A stretch of 64,000 nucleotides of DNA from Cyanoderma ruficeps (GCA_008694505.1 VZDJ01000219.1:5726081-5790080), one strand, 5' to 3'; positions 37,301-48,600 are shown, counted from the stretch's first letter. Made by a program: numbers and translations. Notes: generated by a model not told the origin, from the letters alone.

Positions 37301-38084
37301 GTTGAAACTGCCACCATTTCCCTTCTAATATCACTCATTAAAAACATCTGCTTCAAGAATTAAGGAGGGACCATTATTTTCATGCTGTATGCAATTTTGA
37401 AGTTTCAGGTGACCATTCCATGGGATGTAATAAATCTTCTGTGTCTGTGAGCAGTTGATATGGTTTATTTTAATGGCCACAGTTAAAGGTTTCATGGGAT
37501 CAGGCCACAACCAAATCTCTTTATAATAATTCTTTAGGCTACTGCATAATTTATAGCCCTTATGCACTTTTCATGATCTAATTTACCTTCCTCTTAAAAT
37601 ATTTTGTAAAACCAGTGTTCCATTTATAATGATATATATCCCATTATAAAATATACTCACTACTTTGTTACCAGAATAGCATTTTATGTGTGTAAACCAA
37701 GGGGCATTAGCATATTCCAGAATTACTCTCCCAACTCAGTGATATACAGAGCATAATGGAATTATGAGCAATTTGGTTCACACTGTCAAAAATATAAATG
37801 CAGTGAGATTTTAATAGCAGGCCTGCAAATAATGTTTCATAAGAAAAGCCTATTTTTGTAAATGAGATTTCCAAAAAAGAGTGAAATCTAGATGTGAGGT
37901 GATAAAGGGCAAAGGAAGGAGGCGTGGAATCAGCTACAGGAATTGTGATCCTGTGCTCGTCATACAAAACTACCCAGAAGGGGGAGAGAAAAAAGCAAAC
38001 TCACTGGCTTCACCATCAGAACTGCTCCAAGACATAAGGGAATGAAATGGCCAAAAGGCTGTGGGAAAAAGCTGCAGTTTTCGA

Positions 38085-38150
38085 ACCACAGCATCGTTAT
38101 GTTTGGAAAATACCTCCAAGACCATCAAGTCTGACTTTCAAGGTTGAAGG
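38085..38150 (-). mobile_element. CR1-like 3' end scrap, strongly diverged
   Basis: ACCACAGCATCGTTATGTTTGG, then AAAATACCTCCAAGACCATC and AAGTCTGACTTTC follow the antisense CR1 3' end of the AATCATTAAGGTTGG / AAAAGACCTC / AAGATCATCAAGTCCAACC type. The remnant is about 65 bp and more diverged than the other copies here, so it is likely an older insertion. Confidence 0.6.
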
Positions 38151-39021
38151 AAGATTCGTCAAAAATAATCGTACTAACAAACCCGATGTTTTGGACTCTG
38201 TTTAACTAAAATGTCAGGAAGTGTTTCTCCCTAAGGCTGTCAGGAAATGAACTCTCTGGGCTCTTGCAATTCAAGTTCTTTTTACCCATTTCAATGATAT
38301 TTAACCATACCCAACTTAAGCAGGATATTTTTGGCCTTGAAACTAAATAAGTTTCTGTCCCCAAACCATACTTTGCTCTAAAGGTGTAATGATAGTTCAA
38401 AAGACACCCCAGCACACATTTTCTACCCCATAACTGGCCTTCTCTAAGAAGAAGAAAACCTCTCATTCACTTAAGCATGTAATATAGTTCCCTTGTAGGA
38501 AGAGTTGTGAAATGTAATTTTCTGATGTTACTGCTATATGCAATATATCGTCAGGCCACAAGCCTTTAAACGAGCAGAGGGCTGAACAGTATTTCCATTT
38601 GCAAGGTTCTGTATATTTGCATGTACATATGGTAGCTGCCTTGCTGGAGATATTTGTGATATTGTAGATTTCATTTTTATCAGGGTATATTCCAAATCTT
38701 GTTTTATTCCTGAAAATACCTGCACAAATCAGGCACTGCAGAGTTAGGTTATATTTACTCCCAGAAATCTAAACTCTGAGCTGTATTACCTAAAATAATC
38801 ATGGAAACCAAGTATCAGCAACAGTAACTTACAAAGTAGTTATTTCCCTTTCTTTATTTCTTCATTTACTTATGCTCTACTACATCAACATTACCTAGCA
38901 CCTGGCAAAAACACAGCCATATATTCTATATATTCGAAGATTTTCGCATGCCTCACATATCAGTGACTGACTATAATAATGTCACTTAATATTTAACATA
39001 GTATCAAAGAACCTGTGCACT
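38151..39021. other. Unique non-coding DNA, nothing recognised
   Basis: No exon, RNA gene or repeat recognised between the CR1 scrap and the MIR-like relic. Confidence 0.6.
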
Positions 39022-39130
39022 TATTCCCATTTTGTATATCACGAAAGTGAAATAAAGGAAATTTTACTGGGTTTCCAATAACTTTTCTATAATTGAATGT
39101 TTGGGCCAGAGTCAAGAATAGAATCCAAAT
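39022..39130 (-). mobile_element. MIR-like SINE relic, antisense orientation
   Basis: The segment keeps the antisense MIR order: TTCCCATTTTGTATATCACG (compare CCCATTTTACAGATGAGG), then GAAAGTGAAATAAAGGAAA, ACTGGGTTTCCAATAAC, TTTGGGCCAGAGTCAAGAAT and AGAATCCAAAT (compare GGCAGAGCCGGGAATAGAACCC). Highly diverged but collinear over about 110 bp. Confidence 0.55.
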
Positions 39131-40973
39131 TGCTTCATTTGCAATGTTAGGTTCTGAAAGAGGCCCATGTTTTATCTCAGAGCAGTTCTCTTGGCAATTC
39201 CTGATGTCTCGCAGGAGTACCTGGTGCCTTTACCTATTTCAAAGCCTGCAAGAGGAAGGTTTTAGTTATAAGGGAGCTGGATGGGAACGTATTTATTTCC
39301 TCCCCACAGGTATGTGCACGTGCTCTGACAGCAGGAAGATTCAGCTCTGTTATTCCCTTCCCTCTTAGGCTCTCTGAAAAGCCAAGCTCACTCCAATTTA
39401 CAGTAACTTGCACCGATTCAATAACCCATTCAGAGCCAAGACAGGGCCCATTATCTGGACAGCAGCTGCTTTGATACAACAAAAAGGCTGTACAACAGTA
39501 ATCCGAGGATACATGCTCCACTAAGTTAGATTTTGCTCCCATAGCCCGTGGACTAGAGGCTACAATTCTGCATTTCTCAAAGTTATCTAATACAGAGAAA
39601 CAAAAAAATCCCACCTGCAGCTGCTCCACCAAGTAATGACCAAGTCCTGTAAAAGACACAGCATTTACCAGGTGCTTTTCTGCTTGTTATGGGAAAAAAA
39701 AAAAAAAGAGAATACTTTATACCTATATTTAAAATGCATATCTGTTTCTGGAGGGTTACTGAGCACAAGGCTGCATATTGCATTTGGCAGTGATAAAATC
39801 AAACTGTCATTGCTACTGGAGACTGAACACAGCTCATATATATCTTACCTTTTAAGCCCATTTTATCAAAGCTGTAGCACAAATAAAGATTAATAGTATC
39901 TCTTTCTAAGAAGCCAGCACAAACCCACCCCTCAATCTAGCAGAAACCACACAATACTTATCACCATTTCACAGAATCCTGTTTAAGCTTATAAATACTT
40001 TTTTATTACTATTTCCAGATTTCATTCAAGATTTTTGTTAAATCCTATTGACAAAACTTGCTGGTTTTACCTCTCCCTATCAGTTTAAGATTTGTATTGG
40101 TTCTTAACCAGGAAGTTACCTGTAACACACAAATCTGCTGTTTGTGTGCTCAGGCTCGGAAGCACCTGTCAAATTTTGTACAGAGCCAAGAGCTTTGATT
40201 TCCTGGGCAGCAGCAAAGAGATTTAAGACACTGAAAATTATGAAAGGCTTAAGTCCACCATCCAATCAAACATTTAAAAAGATTAAATCTGTTTACTATA
40301 TACTTTTTAAAGAAATTTCAATCTGCTTAAATAAATAATTCTCAGCAGACAACACATGCACTGTAAAGGGATAACTGATTTAGGGTCACACTGCTTGACT
40401 CAGGTCAAACTGCTGATGTTCTTTTTACATGCAAGGTCTAGAGAGGGGAAAAAAAAGCCTTATATCTATTACTGGTTTTGCTGATTCTGTACCCAGGTAG
40501 ATTTTTTATTATTTCCTTGGCTTTTCATCAATCCTAGTAAGCAGAACAAAAATCTAAAGGCACAGCCAAGAAGAGAGAGAGAGAGAGATATTAGAATGCC
40601 ACTGGTGTGACATTCCCCCTTGGGCCAAAGTCCATGAACTATATGCACTCTATTCATACCCTGTTTTAAAGGCTTAAAAGGCACATAAGCTGTGCAAGGG
40701 TCTTCTGCACAAGGCACTGCACAGGCTTTTTCCAAAATAGGATGAGTGTGAGAAAGTCATACTGCAGGAAGCTGAATGGTTGGCTTCATCCTTCTGACCT
40801 CCTAGGCCACACTTCCATCTGATGCATGGATAAGTGATACCTAAACCTTCAGAAAACTTTCATGTGTCTGAACTGCCCTCAAAATCAGGGGAAGATAATT
40901 TGTTTTGCAACTCTCACATACGTACTGGTTGTAGCCTGAGCTCTCCTGCAGAGCGCAAATCTTCAAGGGATGG
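39131..40973. other. Unique non-coding DNA with a short (GA)n
   Basis: No gene recognised. An (AG)n microsatellite of about 17 bases lies at 40572-40588 and an A14 run at about 39692-39705. Open frames are short and without domains. Confidence 0.55.
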
Positions 40974-41325
40974 CTATAGAATCATTGATTGTATGATGAT
41001 TCTGTGAATCCATAATTCTATAGATGACCTCACAGACCATCCAGTCCCACCCCTGCCATGGGCAGGAACACCTTCCACTATCCCAGATTGCTCCAAGCCC
41101 CATCCAAGCTGATCATGGACAATTCCAGGGATGGGGCAGCCACAGCTTCTCTGGGCAACCTGTGTCAGGGCCTCACCACCCTCACAGGGAAGGATTTCTT
41201 CCTTCCCAATCTAATCCTGTCCTCTGTCTATTTGAAGCCATTCCCCCTTGTCCTGCCACACTAAGCCTGTGTCTGAAGTCGCCCTCCCTGTAGGCCCTTG
41301 AGGCACTGGAAAACTGCAATATAAT
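40974..41325 (-). mobile_element. CR1 LINE fragment with rearranged 3' tail
   Basis: Antisense CR1 body is clear: CATGGGCAGGAACACCTTCC, ATTGCTCCAAGCCCCATCC, GGGCAGCCACAGCTTCTCT, GGGCAACCTGTGTCAGGGCC, CCATTCCCCCTTGTCCTG and CCCTCCCTGTAGGCCC. The 3' tail at 40974-41030 is unusual: ATAGAATCAT (expected orientation) is followed by GATTCTGTGAATCC and AATTCTATAG, the octamer tail in the opposite orientation. This suggests a small inversion or snap-back at the tail. About 350 bp in total. Confidence 0.88.
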
Positions 41326-42107
41326 GAAGACTAAAAGAAAATGCAGATGACAACAACCCAGGTGGCCACCTGTACTGGGATTAGGAGAGTTTCAAGATCT
41401 GCCCCCACAAAACTGCATCATGTCTACAGTGCCTTTTAAAACTGGGAAATCCCAGTTTTGATCTTGTACAGATCCTGCTGACTTCTTCCGAGCTGCTGCC
41501 CCCTGCCACCTGTTGAGATGAAGCTTTCTTCATCCCTGGCCACTCTTCAGACTGCTCCTCAGCTTTTCAGAAAGATAGCTGAAACTGCTTGGAAATGTTA
41601 TATACCTGTAGCAAACTGTTTATCTATACCTGAGTGACAGTCCCAAGCCACTATACACTGAATCTTAGTAACAGCAAAGTCCTGGTGTACATCTTTATCA
41701 CAACAGCTCAATGCCAACAGGACAGCGCTCACCACACCTACCTGCCACATTTGTGCTGTGGAAAGGAAGCAGCAGGCACAGAACAGGTAACTCTATGCAA
41801 TTATTTATTTTCATGAACATTTATTACATTTGTACATGTTAAATTTGTCTGATGGGCTTTGGAGAAGGGGTGGCATAATTCTAAATCAACAGTGAGATCA
41901 CATAATGTTTTATGTCTTTTTTTAAAAAATCCCTTTTGTTACATCTTTTTGCATGTACATCTTAGAGTTTCCATATATATTTCCAGTCTCTGTTCATTGT
42001 TATTTATGTTTATGGGTAGTTTGAAAGAGATATTTCCAATGGAAATTGGAAATATAGAGCAGGAAATTTAGTCTCTTTAGAAACCAAATGAAATAGAGGA
42101 GGAAAAA
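41326..42107. other. Unique non-coding DNA, nothing recognised
   Basis: No exon, RNA gene or repeat recognised between two CR1 copies. Confidence 0.6.
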
Positions 42108-42390
42108 ATCGAGTCCAACTCCTGACCCTGCACAGGACTCCACAAGAATACCATCCTGTGCCTAAGAGCATTGTCCAAACACTTCTTGAGCTCTGTCAGG
42201 CTTGGTGCTGTGAGCACTTCCCTGAGGAGCCTTTTCCAGGCTCCACCCTCTGGATGAAGAACCTTTTCCTGATACCCAACCTGAACCTCCTCTGACTCAG
42301 CTCCAGCCATTTCCTGGGCTCCTGTCACTGGTCACAAGAGTGAAGAGATTGGTGCTGACCCACTGCTTCCTCTCATGAGCACACTAGAGC
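42108..42390 (-). mobile_element. CR1 LINE fragment of a different subfamily
   Basis: Antisense CR1 of the GAGTCCAACTCCTGACCCTG type: GCACAGGACTCCACAAGAAT, GAGCATTGTCCAAACACTTC, TTGAGCTCTGTCAGGCTTGG, AGCACTTCCCTGAGGAGCC, GAAGAACCTTTTCCTGATACCC and CTCCTGTCACTGGTCACAAG. This differs from the GGGACCTTAAAGATCATC type of most other copies in the window, so at least two CR1 subfamilies are present. The terminal octamer tail is missing. The minus strand keeps a short frame from the end of ORF2. Confidence 0.88.
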
Positions 42391-44110
42391 TACCTTCTGA
42401 TTTAGGTAAGACACAAACTCAGCACAAACTGAAGTGGAAACCCCTGTATGATACAATTTCTATCTCCCTTTCCCTAAAGGTGAAAGAGAGGTGGAGGGGG
42501 AATGAGGGGGAAAGAGTAGATAGCTGGGAGGTTATGGGTGATGGTGGTGGATGAATGCAGTCTCTAAATCCCAAAGGTTCATCTCAGGGAACAAAAACAC
42601 TTTGAGGAAATTATGAGGAAAATAATGAGGAATTATTATTATTATGAGGAAATTAAAGAAGAAAGTTATGTGGAAAATAAAAAAGATTGTTTGTGTAAAA
42701 TCACATTTGGTGGTGTGATCTTTCCTTATTCAGATGGTCCATCAAGCATCTGTATCTTTTCTCTGCTTTATTAATGCAAGTCTTATTGCAAACTTTTAAT
42801 AGTCGTATATACCTGCTAAAAAAGGAAAAAAAGCCCAAAACCCAGTGCTTCCATCTATCTCCTGTTGTTTATAACTGAGAATGATTTTGATGGTGAGAAA
42901 GCCCATGGCAGACCCAGCAATGCTGCAGGGATGCAGCCCATGCTGTCAGGTGTTTGTTCTGTCTGGGTAAGAAGCAGCTTCTCTCTCATTTCATGTCTGC
43001 TTGCTTACCAGGAGCTGGATGCATTAAAGGCAAAAGTCCCTTTATTACCTACTCATCTCTCACTCCCATGTGCATTTGCTTCTCACACAGAAGATTACCT
43101 CTTTCAAGCTGTTCTTTCCCACTTTTGTTCTCTGCTGAGCTACTGCTTGTCAACACATTTATCCGTTTGCTGCTTTCAGTCAAATAAGTAAAAAATAAAA
43201 CAAAGTTAAAAAAGGAGCAGGAGGAGGAGAAGCTTCACTGCAGGCACTATATCTCTGTAGCTGGAGAGGGAAACATTGTCAACTGCCGAGTGATCTGATT
43301 CTTTAAAATAAGGAGAAAAATTAAATAGGAGCATTTGCATGGATCAGCTCTTCATGCTGGGGTAAAACCCAGACGCAGGTTTGGCCCATCTCCCACCTGT
43401 GCTGGCCCCAGCTGGAAGCATCTGCCCACCCCAGTATAAAGGTAGGGGCTGTTCTGCAGGGCAGAGATCTCTGTAGGTTCAAGGTCTACGCTGTGGTTTG
43501 GGAAGCCACCAAAGTCTTGCATGGCTCCGAGAGTGCAGCTCCCAGCCTCATCAAAACTGCTGCTGTGCTCATTACAGGTTAAACCTCTCGTATCTGTGCA
43601 ACATGAGACACCACCAAGTCTAGGGGGAAAACTGGGAATTAGGTTCACAGCCCAAACAGTTTGGCAGGCAGTTTTGAAGCACTGGCCTTTGCCGTGGACT
43701 TTTCCAACAGATACAAAGAAGGTTTTTTCAGTTTTCAAAATCCTCTGGGAGTATTCAGAGATAGTAATCAGAGTTCATTGCTGAGTCATGCTAAGAAACT
43801 TCAGCAGAACCATTCATGTTTCTAATGTATTAATTAATGCTAATGATAATTTAGCAGTCCCTTGATATGATACAATTCTATCTACACCCACAGATCTTCT
43901 CTCGCAATCTCCCCATCTCTGCTCCCCTTCCCACGCTTGTCTTGGTGTTTGTGGTTCTTTTTCCCATCTCTGTGTGGCACTGACAGGTGCTACGGATATG
44001 CTTGAATTTGTGACAACCTTGTTAAATCAAAACAAATCACTTCTTATATTCAGAGATCCACTTCACTGAAATAAACAGGGATATATTTTCCTTTACAAAT
44101 CCCGGTAGCT
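42391..44110. other. Unique non-coding DNA, no gene recognised
   Basis: No supported gene. A local ATT/GAGGAAA-type repeat patch is at about 42604-42660. From about 43350 to 43740 the DNA is less AT-rich and open on both strands for about 90-130 codons, but no domain or splice structure is recognised. Confidence 0.55.
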
Positions 44111-44233
44111 GCAGCACTCTCGATGCCATTATTTGCATTAGAAGGAACACACAGGAGCAGCCTCTCTCAGCAATGATGAGCTTCCACTCCATGTGCTACA
44201 GGGCACCACAGAGATGAGATGAAGAGCTGTTTT

Positions 44234-44682
44234 CACAGAACCACAGAATCACAGAATGATTAGGTCGGAAGAGAACTCTAAGATAATTGAGTCCAACCCA
44301 GCCCTAAACGCGTCAACTAAACCATCAAGCATCAAGTGCCACATCCAGTCTTTTTGTAAACATCTAGGGATTGCGACTCCACCACCTCCCAAGACCATTC
44401 CAGTACTTTATCACTCTTTCTGTAAGAAACTTTTTCCTAATATCCAACCTGTATTTCCCTTGGTGCAGCTTAAGACTGTGTCCTCTCGTTCTGTCAGCTG
44501 CTGCCTGGAGAAAGAGACCAACCCCCATCTGACCACAGCCACCTTTCAGAGAGTTGTAGAGAGTGATAAGGTCACCCCTGAGGCTCCTTTTCTCCAGGCT
44601 GAACAACCCCAGCTCCCTCAGTCATTCCTCAGAGGGTTTGTGTTCCAAGCCCCTCACAAGCCTCGTTGCCTTCTCTGGATGG
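44234..44682 (-). mobile_element. CR1 LINE 3' region, copy A of the duplication
   Basis: Antisense CR1: CACAGAACCACAGAATCACAG, then GAGTCCAACCCAGCCCTAAA, CTAGGGATTGCGACTCCACC, CTTTTTCCTAATATCCAACC, CTGCCTGGAGAAAGAGACC and CTCCTTTTCTCCAGGCTGAA. It belongs to the CR1 type with the CTCTAAGATAATTGAGTCCAAC start. It ends abruptly at the N. Confidence 0.9.
44364..44606 (-). pseudogene. CR1 ORF2 C-terminal remnant, copy A
   Basis: The minus strand keeps 80 codons in frame matching the C-terminal end of CR1 ORF2, the reverse transcriptase polyprotein: [20 protein letters not shown], then [11 protein letters not shown], followed by [20 protein letters not shown] and [15 protein letters not shown]. 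The frame ends at the natural C-terminal region. No catalytic residues are included. It parallels copy B at 44935-45228 with several substitutions. Confidence 0.8.
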
Positions 44683-44683
44683 N
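44683..44683. other. Single N at the junction of a direct duplication
   Basis: One undetermined base separates the two copies of a roughly 570 bp direct repeat. This is one of three lone N positions in the window (13728, 18854, 44683), all at repetitive or hard-to-assemble sites, which points to gap joins. Confidence 0.9.
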
Positions 44684-45237
44684 GCAGCACTCTCGATGCC
44701 ATTATTTGCATTAGAAGGAACACACAGGAGCAGCCTCTCTCAGCAATGATGAGCTTCCACTCCATGTGCTACAGGGCACCACAGAGATGAGATGAAGAGC
44801 TGTTTTCACAGAACCACAGAATCACAGAATGATTAGGTCGGAAGAGAACTCTAAGATAATTGAGTCCAACCCAGCCCTAAACGCGTCAACTAAACCATGG
44901 CATCAAGTGCCACATCCAGTCTTTTTTTAAACATCTAGGGATTGTGACTCCACCACCTCCCAAGACCATTCCAGTACTTTATCACTCTTTCTGTAAGGAA
45001 CTTTTTCCTAATATCCAACCTGTATTTCCCTTGGTGCAGCTTAAGACTGTGTCCTCTCATTCTGTCAGCTGCTGCCTGGAGAAAGAGACCAACCCCCATC
45101 TGACCACAGCCACCTTTCAGGGAGCTGTAGAGAGTGATAAGGTCACCCCTGAGGCTCCTTTTCTCCAGGCTAAACAACCCCAGCTCCCTCAGCCGTTCCT
45201 CACAGGGTTTGTGTTCCAAGCCCCTCACCAGCCTCGT
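44684..45237. repeat. Direct duplication, copy B
   Basis: Repeats copy A from GCAGCACTCTCGATGCC onward and continues past the duplicated part into the rest of the CR1. Copy B looks nearer the ancestral CR1 at some differing sites (for example CAGCCGTTCCTCACAGG against CAGTCATTCCTCAGAGG), so copy B together with the left flank of copy A is the more plausible true locus. Confidence 0.8.
44935..45228 (-). pseudogene. CR1 ORF2 C-terminal remnant, copy B
   Basis: Ninety-seven codons of the CR1 ORF2 C-terminus: [41 protein letters not shown] and [15 protein letters not shown]. It is out of frame with the RT piece at 45200-45556, so a frameshift lies near 45225. Non-functional. Confidence 0.85.
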
Positions 45238-45556
45238 TGCCTCCTCTGAACATGCTCAAGAGTTTCAATGTCCTTCCTGAACTGAGGGGCCAGACCTGGA
45301 CACAGCACTCAAGGTGTGACCTCACCAGGGCCGTGTACATGGGAAGAAGGACCTCCCTGCTCCTGCTGGACACACCATTCCTGATCCAGGCCAGGATGCT
45401 GCTGGCCTTCATGGCCACCAGGGCACACCCTGGCTCATGTTCAGCTGCTGTCACCAGCACCCCCAGGTCCCTTTCTGTCTGGGCATTGTTCAACCATACC
45501 ATCCCCAGCCTATAACACTGCAGGGGGTTTTGTGGCCAAAATGCAGGACTGGGCAC
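45200..45556 (-). pseudogene. CR1 ORF2 remnant, after the RT catalytic core
   Basis: A 118-codon minus-strand frame recognisable as the post-catalytic part of CR1 reverse transcriptase: TERDLGVLVTAAEHEPGC, CALVAMKASSILAWIR, SSRSREVLLPMYTALVRSHL, ECCVQVWPL. The YVDD catalytic box lies upstream in the intact protein and is absent here. Frameshifts separate it from the pieces on both sides (near 45500 and 45225). Confidence 0.85.
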
Positions 45557-45690
45557 TTGGACTTATTAAACCTCATCCTGTTGGACTCTGCCCATCCATC
45601 CAACTGTTCCAGGTCTCTCTGCAGAGCCCTCCTACCTTCCAACAGATCAGAGCAATGCCACACCCCTGTTTGCTCTCTCCTGTTCACCAC
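45490..45690 (-). pseudogene. CR1 ORF2 remnant, just after the RT catalytic box
   Basis: In a different frame from the neighbouring piece the minus strand reads [20 protein letters not shown], then [17 protein letters not shown], the CR1 segment that follows the YVDD box (compare ALQRDLDRLEEWA, MKFNKGKC.VLHLG). The first ten or so codons have no CR1 counterpart, which marks the 5' break. Confidence 0.8.
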
Positions 45691-48600
45691 GTTCCCAAGA
45701 GTCCTCTTTTAATCACTCTGCTGCTCCCCGGAGGAAAGCCCTGCCCTGTGCCTGCATATGGCTTACGAGAAACTCACCTGCTCAGTGAGTTAAAGTTGTT
45801 TAAAAAAATACCAACCCCAAATAAATTTTCCAAGCTTGCATTAACGTTTTTACAAGTTCATATTTTCACTTTGGCTCAGTTGTTCTTGCTTGATTCCAGC
45901 TGATTTGTTTATCTTTAATTAAGGCCTGTTGGGCAAAAAGGAAGAGACAGAGCAGGAGGACATATTTAAATAGATAAAAGAAACTAATACATGGGTTGGA
46001 ATATTGATCACTGCGATTTTAATTCATTTGGTATTGATAGAAATAACACTCGCAGGCTCCTTTCATGATGAAAATCACACAGAGGGAGATGGTAAAAGCA
46101 AAGGGTACTTTGGCCACAGTAATAAAAAAGCAGTGACTCTAGCAGGAGACAGACTGAGCCCTAATTGATGCAACACACGCAGAGAGCACAGCACATAATT
46201 TCAGTATCGTCTTGCCAGGCTACCCAACAGATACTAAGCAGACACCAGCATCATCTTCTTTAATGCAATATTTATCAAGAAGCTGTATTTTTCAAAGGAG
46301 ATATTTACTGATGTCTTGTTGCCTGGCTGAACTGCAGCATGCAGATGCTGTATATATTTCAAGGAGAATGTCATCATTATGAAATAGGGCAGGATGTTAC
46401 CTCTCTCTTTTTAATTAATCTTCAGTTGTTTGTGGTTTGCACCGTTCATCACTGTGAACTGTCACCTCGGAAGCTCAGGGCTGGATGCATTCACTTCCTA
46501 CTCTGCTTCCTTAGAGTAACTCTGAGCAGGCAGGTCAAAATTCATCCCGAGAAACAAGCCAGCAAAATGCCTACGCACCACTTGCCTTCTCCAAATACAG
46601 TGTTTTGAGATATAAATGATGAATTTGGCTTGCAGTGACACTCGGCACTGGGGCAAAACTTACCCCTTATGATGAATTGGCTCCTGGAGAATTTGCTGTG
46701 ATGGTTATCATCAGCCATGGTTCCTTTCCTTGTACTTGCTGCATTCCAGCATGAATCCTGGCACAGTTAAAGGATGATGTCAAGCAGATTCTCTGGACCC
46801 TGATCCCTTTGGTTTTTATTTACATAAAAAGTGTTGTTATTAGAATAGTGAGGATGAAAGTTTTTTTAACTCTGATTATTCCCAGACAAACCAGGAAGAA
46901 TATGGAACCAACGGTATTATGAGTTTCCTTTCTTTCACTTTTTAAAATATATTCAGTTGCTTATCCTTCACAGCACACAGCTTCAGGGAAGGTCAGGAAG
47001 GCCCAAACAACTCAATAATAACAGGCAGGTGTGCAAGGGGTATGTCCTGCAGACACAGACATGCTATCAGCTTTGTAGCTGGTAGAACACATAGCAAATC
47101 AAGCTCAGGATTTTCAGAGAAATCCTTTCTAATCTATATTCTTTGCCTGAATTAATTGACCAATTTTTGATGTGCCAATGTGCATGCTTCCTAGTACACA
47201 ATCAAAATGCTAATAATTCCCTTACATTTCCGTGGTTTTAACTTGATCAGTTCCCAAGGGTTTCCTTCAACTTATTGTCTACCTGCTGAAAGAAGTTCTT
47301 CTCTTCAGTACTTATGAAACTGCACATGGCAGGTAAGGAAAATCAAAATGGACCAGTGAGAAGTTGAATCAGAATGGGTGAAGGAGGTAGGAGTTGTCAG
47401 CAGCGAAGTAAAACAATAATTGAATCTTAAAAGCTCAGTACTACAGTAATAACTGATAATAAAATGTTCTTTTAGTTGTCTCAGTAATCTAAATTTTAGC
47501 TAATCAAGTTTGATTTCAATAGCCTTAAAAATAGAAACTTAAAATAGACTTCAGAATAAGCAACATATTAGACAGTAACATCTATGCATTTGCAAAGATC
47601 TGCAGAAGCTGATACAGACTGGCATTTAGTCAGTAATTTTCAGCCAAAGGTCATAGACTACAAAATTATTATGCCAGGAACTTCTGAACCTATTAGTGAA
47701 ATGGAATTGTGTTCCCTCCACTTGTGCACCTCTTGTTCAATCCTCAAGCTAAGGACACCAAAAACCAATGAACCACTTAACAACAATCATTGATGGAAGG
47801 AGTTTAGGGAGGATGAGGAAAACTGCACCTTAGGAGCACCATAGGGACACCTGGGCAACACCACAGGGGACGTGGGCTGCAACCCACCACCCTCTCCTGA
47901 GGCACTGGTTCATTCAGAAAGTAGGGCCCTGCTCCTGCACATGGGTTGGCACCTGGCACTGCCTGGATAGAGGGGTGGAATCTCGTTGAACTGCTTGGGT
48001 ACACATGAAAAATGCAGTGGGATGGATGTCTGCGTGCCAAGAGAGGGATGCATTCCTGGGTGTTGCTTAGCAACTCCGTACCTTCACTCCATGGACTGCT
48101 AATCGTCATGGAGCTGCCCAGCTCCATCACGTAGGGCTGCTCTGCACAAGAGTAAATACCATTTTCATCTGCGACTGGTTTTTCACAGATCCATAAAAAT
48201 TCATGAAAGCACACACTTTTAGGCATTTGACTTCTCACAGTTGGGGAAGCTTACAAATCTTTGACTCCAACGCGAGAAAAAAGAAGACGCTAAACTTCGT
48301 CTCTGAAATGGAAGTGCAAGTCTGAGGGTTTGCTGTAAGGATAACACTGGAATTTCATGGCAAGTCTTTATGAAAAACCTTCAATCTCAACCTGGAATTC
48401 AAAAATCCAGCTCAAGTTTTATTGGCATTCCGCTCATTCCCAATGAGAAAGACGCAGCTGAATTCCCATCCTCTCTGGCATACACAGAGCACTAATGGTG
48501 TAATCCTGACCAAAATCTTCCCCTGCAACCTCAACATAGGAATTTGGCTGTCATCTCTATCCACTCAGTTGGAATCCATCAATAGCTGTTGCAGAAAGAG

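Larger units (their letters stand above)
33157..38084. other. Unique non-coding DNA with minor tandem repeats
   Basis: No gene recognised. Contains a telomere-like patch (33298-33309 and surroundings), a 30 bp two-unit tandem at 34314-34365 (AGGCACA followed by a TATATTA core), and an ACTTTAGA-type short tandem at about 34523-34553. A-runs occur near 33431-33441 and 35320-35328. A possible hAT-like word (TAGTGGTTCCCAA) near 35868 is too short to call. Confidence 0.55.
44111..44682. repeat. Direct duplication, copy A (ends at N 44683)
   Basis: The sequence from GCAGCACTCTCGATGCC at 44111 recurs from 44684 with an offset of 573, falling to 571 after a 2-base indel. Copies are identical for the first roughly 215 bases, including non-CR1 flank and the CR1 3' end. 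They then differ at about a dozen sites up to the N. Copy A stops inside CR1 at the N. The pattern suggests an assembly join of overlapping contig ends rather than a biological duplication. Confidence 0.85.
44807..45660 (-). mobile_element. CR1 LINE fragment, longest in the window, copy B onward
   Basis: About 850 bp of antisense CR1 from the 3' end to within the reverse transcriptase domain. Landmarks after the duplicated part include CAATGTCCTTCCTGAACTGAG, CACAGCACTCAAGGTGTGAC, CTCACCAGGGCCGTGTACAT, GGCCAGGATGCTGCTGGCC, AGCACCCCCAGGTCCCTTTC and CAGGTCTCTCTGCAGAGCC. The match fades at about 45650-45665, the 5' truncation point. Confidence 0.9.

Noticed and set aside
43352..43738. 128-codon minus-strand frame overlapped by an 87-codon plus-strand frame
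   Set aside because: Both strands are open over the same less AT-rich patch, neither has a recognised domain.
44355..44364. TGTAAACATC, identical to the start of miR-30
   Set aside because: It lies inside CR1 copy A, copy B has TTTAAACATC instead, and there is no hairpin; coincidence.
47804..48238. 144-codon minus-strand open frame
   Set aside because: No domain, no splice context and no related copy recognised; composition looks like chance translation.
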